Of a stretch of 64,000 nt of DNA, positions 8,230 through 16,617 are shown piece after piece. Where the stretch lies: NCBI GenBank assembly GCA_035477215.1, contig DATIKU010000016.1, forward strand, positions 34,706-98,705. Direction: 5' to 3'. This DNA is from Spirochaetota bacterium. GTDB lineage: Bacteria > Spirochaetota > UBA4802 > UBA5368. Position numbers and translations under genes: made by a program. Position 1 is the first letter of the stretch; each line of letters starts with the position of its first letter. The notes below the pieces were generated by a model. It was not told the origin of the DNA. It saw only the letters and a program-made list of their open reading frames with translations, and did no database searches.

Positions 8230-9177
8230 ATGGTGAATAAGGACGCGCACATCGAAGAAAAGACCATGCGCTCCCTCCTGACGACAGGAAGGCAGGGCGG
8301 TGCCCTGCGCGACCATATCGGCCGCTGCGCCCGGTGCCGGGAGCGATATGAGAAATTATTGCATGTTCTCGCGCCATCCCACCACGATGCCATCGCGCCT
8401 TCAAACGGGATTGAAAAGCGGATACTGGCATCCTACCGGATCATACAGCGAAACGAAACCGGCGGCGCTACGGGATTGAATCTATTCACCATACCTGCGA
8501 CATGGAACAGAAAAGCGCTTGCGGGCGCTTGCGCCGCGTTGATTCTCGTAGCGGGCGCCGTCATCACCGCGTATCGAATGCATACACCGCAGACTCTGCC
8601 CCTCTATGTTTACTTCACGAAAGGGTCGGCATTGATCGATGGTGAGCCCGTCAGCTATCAAAGCACGATCAGAGAGGGCAGCCTCCTCGAGGTTCCCCGG
8701 AACTCCATCGTGGTGCTTTCGTACAAGGATCGTTTTCTCCTTAAAGTCTACGAAAAAAGCGAACTGCGGCTTGGAAAGGCGATGATAAAAGGTAATCGCG
8801 GGCAGAAGGAGTTCGTCTTCAATTTGATTAAAGGAACGCTTTTTACGCGCATAAACAACGAGTTGGACGAGCCGGACTATTTTTACATGACCCCGAACGC
8901 GCGCATTAAATCCTCAAGGACTGAATTCATACTGAAAGTCGCCGGGAATAAAACGATTCTCATCCCCAGGAGCGGAACCATCAACATCACCTCACTGGAA
9001 ACCAAGGAAGAGGTGCTGACGTTGCCCGACAAGGAATACGTCATCACCTCCTCCATCGAAACGAGCGAGACCGGGGAATACGAGGACGTGCGCGAACAGC
9101 TGACCGATGACGCCGAAAACCCCTTCTATAAGGACGAACATCAGGAGATAAGGAATCTCCTCGCGCCGACGGGTTGA
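8230..9177 (+). CDS. FecR-domain transmembrane protein, probable anti-sigma factor
   Basis: 315 residues. The N-terminal about 45 residues contain a reduced zinc-finger anti-sigma-like motif (DHIGRCARCRERYEKLL), one transmembrane helix follows (ALAGACAALILVAGAVITA, about residues 97-115), and the periplasmic part is a FecR domain (LPLYVYFTKGSALIDGEPV, then SRTEFILKVAGNKT). Such proteins hold an ECF sigma factor at the membrane and release it on a periplasmic signal. It lies 144 bases after the ECF sigma gene in the same direction. A full HxxxCxxC zinc motif is present as HIGRCARC, so zinc binding is plausible. Confidence 0.82.
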   Translation: MVNKDAHIEEKTMRSLLTTGRQGGALRDHIGRCARCRERYEKLLHVLAPSHHDAIAPSNGIEKRILASYRIIQRNETGGATGLNLFTIPATWNRKALAGACAALILVAGAVITAYRMHTPQTLPLYVYFTKGSALIDGEPVSYQSTIREGSLLEVPRNSIVVLSYKDRFLLKVYEKSELRLGKAMIKGNRGQKEFVFNLIKGTLFTRINNELDEPDYFYMTPNARIKSSRTEFILKVAGNKTILIPRSGTINITSLETKEEVLTLPDKEYVITSSIETSETGEYEDVREQLTDDAENPFYKDEHQEIRNLLAPTG

Positions 9178-9328
9178 AAGCCCGCAAAATTACAATTTTT
9201 CTTCGGGCCATGCAGAGTTCCCTGAAGTCATTGACAGGTGGAAGCCGGTGCGCTCTTTTCCCCCCGGCCATACAACCGGGCGGCGCAACGAATGTGCGCC
9301 CATGTTGATCCAACGTGCATGCGTATGC

Positions 9329-9976
9329 TCATTCCAGTTCCTTCAATCGAGCTCCCTCCGACGGCACGAGCCTTCTGATCTCCGCGTTTGCGATCGGGGC
9401 GATCTCGCGGTGCCGGTCGGGCGGGAGGCCCAGAAACGCTGCGAAAAGAATCTGTAAAATGTCACCGTGCGACACCAGCAGGATTGTCTTTCCGGAACAA
9501 TCATTTTCGCACCAGCGCACCGCGGCAAGCGCCCTCTTCCGGACCGCGGCGGGAGATTCCACGCCGGCGGCCTCGTTATCCGGATTGCCGCTGTCGGCCT
9601 TCCAGACCTCGGAATATCGTGTATCATCACCCCTGTCGTATTTCCCGAAAAAACGCTCCCTTAACAGCGGCGTAAAAATTATCCTCTCAGCCTTTACGCA
9701 TTCGGCGACCGTTTCCGCCGTCTGCCGGGCGCGCAGAAAATCTGAAGAATACACGACAACATCCTTCACCCCCGAAAAATCCCGCAACGCCGCCTCTCTC
9801 GCCTGCCTCACTCCCTCGGGAGTGAGGCCGCACGATTCGAGGCCATCCCCCGGAGAGCTGCAGATGAAGCGTCCGATATTGGCTTCGCTCTGGCCATGAC
9901 GCATGATGTAGTATTCGTTGACCAGGAGAAGACCACTGTGTCGGCGCTGATGGTTATCTCTCTTCCCGGTCTTCAT
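9329..9976 (-). CDS. Histidine phosphatase superfamily protein (phosphoglycerate mutase-like)
   Basis: 215 residues from ATG 9974-9976. Motifs YIMRHGQSEAN (phosphoryl-accepting His) and LLVSHGDIL (second His) are diagnostic of the two-histidine phosphatase fold, with a Glu/Asp region LLRERFFGKYDRGDD between. It is a phosphatase of unknown substrate; sequence alone does not separate CobC, PhoE or SixA-like roles. The start is uncertain because no Shine-Dalgarno site is visible. The chosen ATG overlaps the preceding gene's end by 23 bases, and about 25 residues precede the RHG motif. Confidence 0.82.
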   Translation of the reverse strand: MKTGKRDNHQRRHSGLLLVNEYYIMRHGQSEANIGRFICSSPGDGLESCGLTPEGVRQAREAALRDFSGVKDVVVYSSDFLRARQTAETVAECVKAERIIFTPLLRERFFGKYDRGDDTRYSEVWKADSGNPDNEAAGVESPAAVRKRALAAVRWCENDCSGKTILLVSHGDILQILFAAFLGLPPDRHREIAPIANAEIRRLVPSEGARLKELE

Positions 9977-10517
9977 ATTGTATGGTAAAGGAGGATTCTT
10001 TCGATACGGAATACCCGCCCTTCTCATCAGTCAGCGTCACACGCACCTCGAAGGGAACGGGCGTACTGCTGAAATGGTTTTTTTGCACCGGCTCGTCGCT
10101 CCTGTCCCTGTGGAAGTCGCCGAGCAGGCTTCCCGCCAGCGAAAAACCCGATACGCGTTTCTTCCCGACATCGAGCCGTTCCACCGCAAAGCGCCGGAGC
10201 GTAACCGGATCGATGAACCAGGCCTTTACCATTCCTTTTGTTACGGGGCGCGACAGAAGCAGGCTGAAACAGACCGTATCGCCCTGGAAATAGATATGAT
10301 TGAAGAGGTCCCTGTTGGTGCCTTTTTTCCTGAACGGCCTCAGCGTATAGACAAGCGACTCATCATCGATCGCGCCACCCGGCTCCAGGCGCGAACCGAG
10401 CGAGAATTCGCGCACGACCAGGCCGTCCGGCGAGCAGAAGAGCACCGCCATCGAAACGAATACAATCGCGACCACGCCCGCGCGGGCTATACGGCGGATG
10501 ACGACGGCATTACTCAT
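9954..10517 (-). CDS. Secreted or lipid-anchored hypothetical protein
   Basis: 187 residues from ATG 10515-10517, which overlaps the end of the upstream gene by eight bases (ATGAGTAA). The N-terminal hydrophobic stretch VVAIVFVSMAVLFC is a signal peptide that may end in a lipobox (VLFC). The rest is beta-rich (FQGDTVCFSLLLSRPV, VRVTLTDEKGGYSV) and looks like an immunoglobulin-like fold, though I recognise no family. It is in a tight minus-strand operon with the 310-residue protein upstream and the histidine phosphatase downstream. Confidence 0.65.
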   Translation of the reverse strand: MSNAVVIRRIARAGVVAIVFVSMAVLFCSPDGLVVREFSLGSRLEPGGAIDDESLVYTLRPFRKKGTNRDLFNHIYFQGDTVCFSLLLSRPVTKGMVKAWFIDPVTLRRFAVERLDVGKKRVSGFSLAGSLLGDFHRDRSDEPVQKNHFSSTPVPFEVRVTLTDEKGGYSVSKESSFTIQYEDREER

Positions 10518-11442
10518 TGATATCGATTCTCCACCATCCCTTGAGCGCAAGCTCGTCGTCGCGAAAAAACGAGTACCTGCCGAAATAGCCGGCAATCCGC
10601 GCCCGGGCATCGTCCCCCAGTTCTACGCCTTCCGTGTATAGAACGATTTCCGGAAAAACCGCCTCGAATTCCTCCCGGGGAAACCGTTCATTCAGTGGCC
10701 GGTATTTGGCGAAAATATAAAGGAACAATGGCTCAAATATTTTTACCGCCGCGGCAATCTCCGCCGGTGTCGGATTCGGCACGTTGAGGCAGGCGGTGAA
10801 GTGATCGAATTCGACGAACGGATAGAGGGCCGGCGACACCGGGAACACATCCGCCAGGCCCATCCGGCGGTGAATCTCCATCGTCGCCTCGCGGTAACCG
10901 GTGTCGTCGAAGGTCGCATAGGTGTGAAAATACTGATCGGAATCGGTATAGGTGGAATCCACCAGCCGCACCGGAAGGAAATCGGTTTCGGAAGACGCGC
11001 TCTTCTCGACGGGCACGAGCCGGGACTTGAAATAAATACGGTCGGTGTAATACGCCGGATAAAAATCGGTCCCCCCCTTCTCGATGATTTCGTCCGCACC
11101 GCCGCCGTAACGCAGATCAATGCGGAAAAGGTGAACAAAATCCAGAAGGGCGCCTTCGATCCGACGCGCGAACTGCAGGCTATGCTGGTGTGCCGCCGAG
11201 ACGGGACCGGTAATTAACCGGCGTCCGCCAAGATACGTCGGAACAAACCGGGCGATCTCGGAGAGAATATCGGCGGCAAGTCCCTGATCGATCTCCTTGA
11301 CCGGAAGTCGGGGAATCCCTATCCTGCCATTAAGGAGTATGAACTCGTTCTTGATGACATTGATATGAATGGCCCGGGTGTCGTTTGCCACTGCCCCGCC
11401 TATACCATCAAGGATTCCCTGTATTTTTTTAACCGGATCCAT
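10510..11442 (-). CDS. Hypothetical protein, 310 residues
   Basis: No family recognised. No signal peptide or membrane segment, so probably cytoplasmic. It starts at ATG 11440-11442 (MDPVKKIQGILDGIGGAV) and is the first gene of the three-gene minus-strand operon ending with a histidine phosphatase. The middle contains many aromatic and acidic residues (YYTDRIYFKSRL, DQYFHTYATFDDTGY). The long open frame, coupling with its neighbours and normal codon bias support a real gene. Confidence 0.65.
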   Translation of the reverse strand: MDPVKKIQGILDGIGGAVANDTRAIHINVIKNEFILLNGRIGIPRLPVKEIDQGLAADILSEIARFVPTYLGGRRLITGPVSAAHQHSLQFARRIEGALLDFVHLFRIDLRYGGGADEIIEKGGTDFYPAYYTDRIYFKSRLVPVEKSASSETDFLPVRLVDSTYTDSDQYFHTYATFDDTGYREATMEIHRRMGLADVFPVSPALYPFVEFDHFTACLNVPNPTPAEIAAAVKIFEPLFLYIFAKYRPLNERFPREEFEAVFPEIVLYTEGVELGDDARARIAGYFGRYSFFRDDELALKGWWRIDINE

Positions 11443-11781
11443 TGTATTCGCCGTTTCAATCGGAAATTATAACGCCCGTGTATGCCCCGGGCAAGACTAA
11501 AAAGCAAATAAAAAACCCGCCCACGGCCCTAATTCCCTTGACAAACGACTTTTCCGGCTTTTAAATACTCGGGCCTGTCGCGCTAATCCTGACCATCGGC
11601 CTTCGACGGCGAAAACGATGGAATGGAGTTCCGGGAAAACGCCGGATTCGAGGCAGGTTCGATGATCGCAATTTCGGGCGAAAAGCCGCAGCGTTTCGCC
11701 CGGGCCTCGCCCGCGGGCCTTCACCGTAAATTTGTACCGCGGGCGCCGGATCGAAAAACAAGGGATCCAAGAGTTACAGGT
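11443..11781. other. 339-base divergent intergenic region upstream of cheD
   Basis: Contains a good sigma70 promoter reading forward (11538-11567), leaving a leader of about 200 bases before cheD. The cheD frame is open through part of this leader, but the product would lack homology and a Shine-Dalgarno site. No other feature is recognised. Confidence 0.6.
11538..11567 (+). promoter_or_regulatory. Sigma70-type promoter for the cheD operon
   Basis: Perfect TTGACA at 11538-11543 and TAAATA at 11562-11567 with an 18-base spacer, upstream of cheD-HDOD-zinc ribbon-methyltransferase. Confidence 0.55.
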
Positions 11782-12261
11782 ATGAACACATTAATAAACG
11801 TCGGAGTCTCCCAGGTGGGGGCATCCTCCAGTCCGAGTATATTGAGAACGATACTTGGGAGCTGCGTCGGGATCTGCATATACGACAGAATGAAAAAAGT
11901 CGGCGGGATGGCGCACATACTGCTGCCCAATAACCCCGGAGGCGGAAACCCCGAAAAATACGCCGATAGCGCCATTCCCCTGCTCATCGCCCGCCTTGTC
12001 AGAGACGGGGCGAAAAAAGAATTTCTTTCGGCGAAGCTGGCGGGAGGCGCCTCGATGTTCAAATTCACCGCGAACGTAACTCTGGGGCAGATCGGCGAGC
12101 GTAACGTTGAGGAAAGTAAAAAGATGCTCCAAAAGAACGGCATTCCCGTTCTCGAGCAAGACACCGGGGGCAACACGGGAAGGGTCATCGACTTCTTTCT
12201 CGATGACGGCCGAATGAAGGTCAAGGCCGGGGGCCAGGAAAAACTCTATTACAAAGTATAA
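11782..12261 (+). CDS. cheD: Chemoreceptor glutamine deamidase CheD
   Basis: 159 residues, the normal length. CheD deamidates specific glutamines in methyl-accepting chemotaxis proteins and, in many bacteria, is regulated by CheC. The catalytic Cys lies in TILGSCVGICIYD and the catalytic His in GGMAHILLP, with the conserved KLAGGASMF strand and IGERNVEESKKML following. Start ATG 11782; a longer frame exists upstream but is not conserved-looking. It is the first gene of an operon with an HDOD protein, a zinc-ribbon membrane protein and a methyltransferase, which ties it to signalling. No receptor or other che gene is in the window. Confidence 0.93.
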   Translation: MNTLINVGVSQVGASSSPSILRTILGSCVGICIYDRMKKVGGMAHILLPNNPGGGNPEKYADSAIPLLIARLVRDGAKKEFLSAKLAGGASMFKFTANVTLGQIGERNVEESKKMLQKNGIPVLEQDTGGNTGRVIDFFLDDGRMKVKAGGQEKLYYKV

Positions 12262-12281
12262 CCATTTCGCGGAGTAAACTC

Positions 12282-13142
12282 ATGCATGCGCATATACAGC
12301 AAAGAATCCAGGGAATTATCAACAACCTCGACCAGCTTCCCTCCATTCCGGATGTGGCGAGCAAGGTCCTCACCATGGTCAACGACCCTGATGTCGCATT
12401 CAAGGCCATTGCCGACGAGATTTCGAAGGACCAGGCCATCACCACCAATATCCTGAAACTCTGCAATTCCGCGTACTTCAGCAAGGGCAAGGAAATTTCC
12501 TCAATAGACCGGGCGATCGTAACGCTTGGCATCAAAGAGGTAAAGGACATCGTCGTTGTGGCGGCGACGCGCGAAGTTCTGAACAAGATAATCGTTGGAT
12601 ACGACCTCGCGCGCGGCGAGCTGTGGAAACACGGAATCGCCGTGGCTGTCCTGTCGAAAAGAATAGCCGTCTTAAAGAATAAAAAGAGCATCGCCGACAT
12701 AGCCTTCACCGGCGGAATAATCCACGATGTAGGAAAAACGGTCCTCGCCCTGTTCGTGCAGAACACATTCAGGGAGATTCTCGAACTGGTCCAGACCAGG
12801 CAGATACAGTTCTCAGAGGCCGAAAAGGAAACAATGGGCTTCGATCATCAGGAGATCGGGGAGAACATACTCAACAAATGGAAATTTCCCGAGGTCCTCA
12901 AGTCCATCGTCCGCCACCACCACCAGCCCGACAGGGCGCCTGCGGAGTTTCTGCCCATCGTCTCCATCGTCCATATCGCCAACACGCTTTGCCTCATGGC
13001 GGGCATCGGCATCGGAGCGGACGGGCTGTATCATGAACTGAGCGATACGGCCATTAAGGCGCTGGGTCTCACCAACCGCGAGATGGAAGAGCTTTACGGC
13101 GACATGCCGCAGGTTCTTGACCAGGCCTCCGGCATACTCTGA
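12282..13142 (+). CDS. HDOD-domain signalling protein
   Basis: 286 residues. The N-terminal two-thirds is an HDOD domain, beginning with the typical LPSIPDVASKVLTMVNDPDV and ISKDQAITTNILKLCNSAYF, with the partly kept HD pair in GGIIHDVGKTVLA and later HHHQPD. HDOD proteins are usually non-catalytic relatives of HD phosphohydrolases that act in signalling, motility and cell-cycle control. It has a Shine-Dalgarno sequence (GGAG) and begins 20 bases after cheD, so the two are co-transcribed. Both HD residues being present leaves residual hydrolase activity possible. Confidence 0.88.
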   Translation: MHAHIQQRIQGIINNLDQLPSIPDVASKVLTMVNDPDVAFKAIADEISKDQAITTNILKLCNSAYFSKGKEISSIDRAIVTLGIKEVKDIVVVAATREVLNKIIVGYDLARGELWKHGIAVAVLSKRIAVLKNKKSIADIAFTGGIIHDVGKTVLALFVQNTFREILELVQTRQIQFSEAEKETMGFDHQEIGENILNKWKFPEVLKSIVRHHHQPDRAPAEFLPIVSIVHIANTLCLMAGIGIGADGLYHELSDTAIKALGLTNREMEELYGDMPQVLDQASGIL

Positions 13143-13155
13143 GGCGTTCGATACC

Positions 13156-13569
13156 ATGTTTCTCATAAAGACATGCCCTTCCTGCGGGAAGAGATTGCGC
13201 TTCCCCATTGACAAGGGTACGATACGCGTACGCTGCGCCTGCGGTCACGGTTTTATCGCCGATCCCGACAACCCGGCCCTGTACACGAACGCCCGGTTCG
13301 ACGTTAAACACGGAAAAAGGGGAAAGGGGGCCGCCTCCAGCCGTTTCAGGGATTTTTTCGGACGGATGTACATCGGGAAAATCCGGGAAGCGATCATCAT
13401 CGGCCTGCTCTCCATTAAGTATAAGCTCCAGAACTTCCGCCTCCTCCCCGTGGTGGAACAGCGCCGGATAACGGCAATCGTCGTCATCATCCTCCTTGCG
13501 ATTGTTCTCCTCGGATATCTGCTCTGCGGCAGGGGCGCCGTCCCGAAAGGCAGTGACATTTTCATATGA
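13156..13569 (+). CDS. Zinc-ribbon, single-span membrane protein
   Basis: 137 residues. The N-terminus has a zinc-ribbon with two Cys pairs (CPSCGKRLRF and RCACGHGF), like the MJ0042-type ribbon. A basic middle region (KHGKRGKGAASSRFRDFF) follows, and one transmembrane helix near the C-terminus (ITAIVVIILLAIVLLGYLL). Start ATG 13156; an upstream in-frame ATG overlaps the HDOD gene and is less likely. The stop overlaps the next gene's start (ATGA at 13566). Function unknown; probably a membrane-tethered binding protein for this signalling operon. Confidence 0.7.
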   Translation: MFLIKTCPSCGKRLRFPIDKGTIRVRCACGHGFIADPDNPALYTNARFDVKHGKRGKGAASSRFRDFFGRMYIGKIREAIIIGLLSIKYKLQNFRLLPVVEQRRITAIVVIILLAIVLLGYLLCGRGAVPKGSDIFI

Positions 13570-14495
13570 ATCCGTATCTCAATTCCACGGCCGACTACCA
13601 CCGCCGTCACATGGAATCCCTCGGCTGGGAGCTCACCGTGTGCAATATGCTGCAGCAGCCTTCGAGCCCGTGCAGGCGGATTCTTGCGGGAAACAGGACC
13701 TATGGATCGCACCTTGAGGAATTTTTGTCGCGGCACATCGACTGGAACCGTGTCCACCGGGTACTCGAGGTCGGCGGAGGATATGGATACCTTATGCGGG
13801 ACCTGGTCGAGGCGCACCCGCACCTGGACGCGGTAATGCTGGACATCTCGCCTTTCCTGCTCGAGCGACAGCGCGAGACACTTGGAGAAAACCGGGCCGA
13901 GTTCCTGCTCCAGGACTTCCTGGAATTCGATGCCGGACTGCTCAACGGGCTCGACCTGGCCATCCTCAACGAAAACATCGGCGATTTCCCGGCGCTCTGC
14001 AACCTCACGGCGAAGGCCCTCGGCGGCACCGGGGGCTCTTCTGAGCTCGAGACGGCCCGCCGCCTTATCCGCGACTACGGTCTCGACCATCCTGACGGGC
14101 CGTTTGTCTTCAACCTCGGTGCCGCGCTTGCGGTCGAGAAACTGTGCGGTGAGCGCGTACGGACGCTGTACTTAAGTGAACACAGCTGCGAAGCCGTCGT
14201 GCCACCGCAATACCGGCCCCTGATCCCAATGCCATCTCCGGGAACCCCCGAGAGAATACGGTTAAAAGGCCACGACGAGTACACCGTTAAGTTTGCCCAT
14301 CTCGAAAGGATTGCCCGCGCCATGGGATACGAATGCCTGCGCGGGCCGTTCGCGGACTTTTTGCATGTGGAATGGACGAACGAGGTGCGCTTCATAATGA
14401 CGTCACGCTCGGGGCGGGACGACCACGAGGCCATCCGCCAGTTCATCGAGGATCTTTACCGGTACGAGTACCTGCTCTTACTGAGGAGTGAATGA
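13566..14495 (+). CDS. SAM-dependent methyltransferase-like protein
   Basis: 309 residues. A clear motif I is seen at VLEVGGGYGYLMRDLVE, followed by AVMLDISPFLLERQ (acidic end of beta2), LLQDFLEFDAG and a motif IV-type LAILNENIGDFPAL. The NENIGDFP segment recalls the NDUFAF7/MidA-like group, but the match is partial. The start codon overlaps the stop of the zinc-ribbon gene by four bases. Substrate unknown; as part of a cheD operon a protein target is attractive, but it does not resemble CheR. Confidence 0.75.
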   Translation: MNPYLNSTADYHRRHMESLGWELTVCNMLQQPSSPCRRILAGNRTYGSHLEEFLSRHIDWNRVHRVLEVGGGYGYLMRDLVEAHPHLDAVMLDISPFLLERQRETLGENRAEFLLQDFLEFDAGLLNGLDLAILNENIGDFPALCNLTAKALGGTGGSSELETARRLIRDYGLDHPDGPFVFNLGAALAVEKLCGERVRTLYLSEHSCEAVVPPQYRPLIPMPSPGTPERIRLKGHDEYTVKFAHLERIARAMGYECLRGPFADFLHVEWTNEVRFIMTSRSGRDDHEAIRQFIEDLYRYEYLLLLRSE

Positions 14496-14505
14496 GGCCC
14501 GGGCG

Positions 14506-14667
14506 CTACCCGAGCTCGGTCGAGCGCATAGTAAGGTGACGATAATACCTGGACTTTACATGGTTGGCCTTTTCGATCTCATCAATCTTCTTTTTAAGCT
14601 CGTCCTTTTTCAGCCTGTTTATCTTTTTATTTTTAGCCGCCATACTCGCCTTGTTTTCTTCCGCCAT
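14506..14667 (-). CDS. Small basic coiled-coil protein (53 residues)
   Basis: Starts at ATG 14665-14667 with GGAGG five bases upstream, the strongest ribosome site nearby. The sequence is rich in Lys and Glu (AAKNKKINRLKKDELKKKID) and predicts one amphipathic helix followed by a short YYRHL tail. It lies in the gap between the methyltransferase (plus strand, ending 14495) and the aminotransferase (minus strand, ending at 14712), and may be co-transcribed with the latter, whose stop codon is 45 bases upstream. No family recognised. Confidence 0.65.
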   Translation of the reverse strand: MAEENKASMAAKNKKINRLKKDELKKKIDEIEKANHVKSRYYRHLTMRSTELG

Positions 14668-14711
14668 TCTTTCCTCCAGGAAATTTAATTATGCTTCTTC
14701 TATGCCCCGCC

Positions 14712-15896
14712 TCAGGACCCGAGCCCCTCCAGCGCTTCCTTGAACTTCGGCACGGCGCGCTGGATAACGTTTTCTGAAACGCAGTACGCAATACGGAAAT
14801 ATCCCGCGCCGCCGAAACCCGATCCGGGGACCGTAAGGACGTTGAACTTCTGCAAATGGCCGACGAAGGCAACGTCGTCGGGGATGGGCGATTTACAGAA
14901 GATATAGAACGCGCCCTCCGGTTTGACAAAATCGTATCCGGCGAATTTGAGGCCTTCCATGAGAAGGTCGCGGCGCTTTTTATAAATGTTCACGTTGACC
15001 GACACGCCGGTAAGCCGCGCCACCGCGCGCTGCATGAGCGCCGGAGCGTTCACAAAGCCGAGTATGCGCGTCGAGAGAATGAGCCCCGACAGCAGCACGT
15101 CGGTCTCGACGCACCCGGGGTGCACGGCCATGTACCCGATCCGTTCGCCCGCCACCGAAAGAGTCTTGGAGTATGAGGTCACCACGATCGCCTGGGTGCA
15201 GTGTTTGAGTATGCTTGAAACTTGAAGGCCTTCGTAGACGATCTCGCGGTAGGGCTCGTCGGACACCAGGTAAATGATACGACCGGTCGACTCCATGTGC
15301 TCCTTTATCAGCGCACCGAGGGCCTTTATGTCCTCCTCGGGGTAGACCCGCCCGGTGGGGTTGTTCGGCGAATTGATGAGCACCGCCCTGGTCTTCTCAG
15401 TGAGCACGGAGCGGATGTTGCCGATGTTGAGCGAAAAATCAGGGTTCGTGTCGGCCAGGACGATCTGCCCCCGGTAGTTGTCGATATAGGCGCCGTACTC
15501 GACGAAGTAAGGCCGCGGAACGATCACCTCATCTCCCGGATTGAGTATCGTCTTGAAGATGACGTTGAGGGCGCCAGCGGCGCCGCAACTCATGACTATG
15601 TGTTTCCCCTGGAGGTCGAATCCCTGCTCCTTCGATACACGCGACGCGATCGCCTCGCGCACGTCCCCGAACCCGGCGTTTGGCATGTAGCCGTGCACCC
15701 ACCGTTCGTTCTTGTCGATAAGGGCCTTCAGTGTGTCGCCAAACTCGACCGGCGGGCTGATGTCGGGGTTTCCAAGGCTGAAATCGAAGACATTCTCCTC
15801 GCCGAACTGCGCCTTGAGCCGGAGCCCCTCCTCGAACATCTTCCGGATCCATGACGATTTGCTCACCGAATCGCTGATCTTCGCTGCTACGGGCAT
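14712..15896 (-). CDS. Class I/II pyridoxal-phosphate aminotransferase (aspartate aminotransferase-like)
   Basis: 394 residues. Fold type I aminotransferase with the PLP-lysine motif SYSKTLSVAGERIGY, the NPTG loop in SPNNPTGRVYPEE, the YFVEYGAYIDNY tyrosine region and SDEPYRE aspartate. Catalyses transamination of an amino acid with 2-oxoglutarate; a specific substrate cannot be assigned, although the closest look is aspartate or broad-range enzymes. The start ATG has GAGAGGT upstream. It stands alone apart from the small basic gene downstream. Confidence 0.9.
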   Translation of the reverse strand: MPVAAKISDSVSKSSWIRKMFEEGLRLKAQFGEENVFDFSLGNPDISPPVEFGDTLKALIDKNERWVHGYMPNAGFGDVREAIASRVSKEQGFDLQGKHIVMSCGAAGALNVIFKTILNPGDEVIVPRPYFVEYGAYIDNYRGQIVLADTNPDFSLNIGNIRSVLTEKTRAVLINSPNNPTGRVYPEEDIKALGALIKEHMESTGRIIYLVSDEPYREIVYEGLQVSSILKHCTQAIVVTSYSKTLSVAGERIGYMAVHPGCVETDVLLSGLILSTRILGFVNAPALMQRAVARLTGVSVNVNIYKKRRDLLMEGLKFAGYDFVKPEGAFYIFCKSPIPDDVAFVGHLQKFNVLTVPGSGFGGAGYFRIAYCVSENVIQRAVPKFKEALEGLGS

Positions 15897-16027
15897 GGCG
15901 CACCTCTCGATCGATAGTATGGTACGCTCAGCAAACCCGTTTTCCAGGCTTTAATCAAGCACTTTTCTTCTTGTAAATAATCAGCGCCGCCGCATACTGC
16001 GCAAAAAGAAAGTCCCGAGGCTCTTCC

Positions 16028-16552
16028 ATGAGTATCGACAGTGCTACATCACGATTCGGCCTACCGCCGGCTTCACGGTTCGTTTTCGGCCTTGTCGGAA
16101 TAATCGCGGGTTTTATCGTCTGCAGGCTGGTCTTTACCGGATTCAGGGTGTCGGACGCATCTATGAATCCGAATTACAGAAACGGCGACAGGGTGTACGC
16201 CCTCAGAATCGGGACGCCGCGTACCGGAGACGTCGTACTGGTCGAAAGCCCGGTCGAACCCGGGAAATATCTGCTGAAAAGGGTCGCGGCCGTCGAGGGC
16301 GACGTCGTGGAGCTTCGAAACAGGGTGATTTATATTAATAATGAGCGTGCGCAATTCAAATGGAAGACAATTACAACCGATAATAGAGTATTCCCGATGA
16401 GCTTCTCGGGGCGCGATAACATGACCGCGGTGAAGATCGAGCGGCACGCCCTTTTTCTTCTGGGCGACAATCTCGATTACAGCCTGGACAGCCGCGAGTT
16501 CGGGCCGGTTGCAAGCGGAAGCATAATCGGAAGGGTGATATATCGTTATTGA
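16028..16552 (+). CDS. lepB: Signal peptidase I
   Basis: 174 residues, at the short end for the family. One N-terminal transmembrane helix (FVFGLVGIIAGFIVCRLVFTGF) is followed by the catalytic Ser in SDASMNP and the general-base Lys in KYLLKRVAAVEGDVV, and the conserved box GDNLDYSLDSREFGPV. It removes signal peptides from Sec substrates at the outer face of the inner membrane. Divergent from the aminotransferase and 65 bases ahead of the potassium channel gene. Confidence 0.93.
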   Translation: MSIDSATSRFGLPPASRFVFGLVGIIAGFIVCRLVFTGFRVSDASMNPNYRNGDRVYALRIGTPRTGDVVLVESPVEPGKYLLKRVAAVEGDVVELRNRVIYINNERAQFKWKTITTDNRVFPMSFSGRDNMTAVKIERHALFLLGDNLDYSLDSREFGPVASGSIIGRVIYRY

Positions 16553-16617
16553 ATTGGGGAACTGTCACATAATCGGGGAAGCCCGGTATTCCCGGGATTT
16601 GAAATATAAAACTGAGA

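Noticed and set aside
8101..8235. 44-codon frame with a hydrophobic start (MAVFLFTIVLF)
   Set aside because: No ribosome site, and the tail overlaps the FecR gene start without family likeness.
13245..14090. 281-codon minus-strand frame opposite the zinc-ribbon and methyltransferase genes
   Set aside because: Crosses two overlapping real genes and has no protein-like features.
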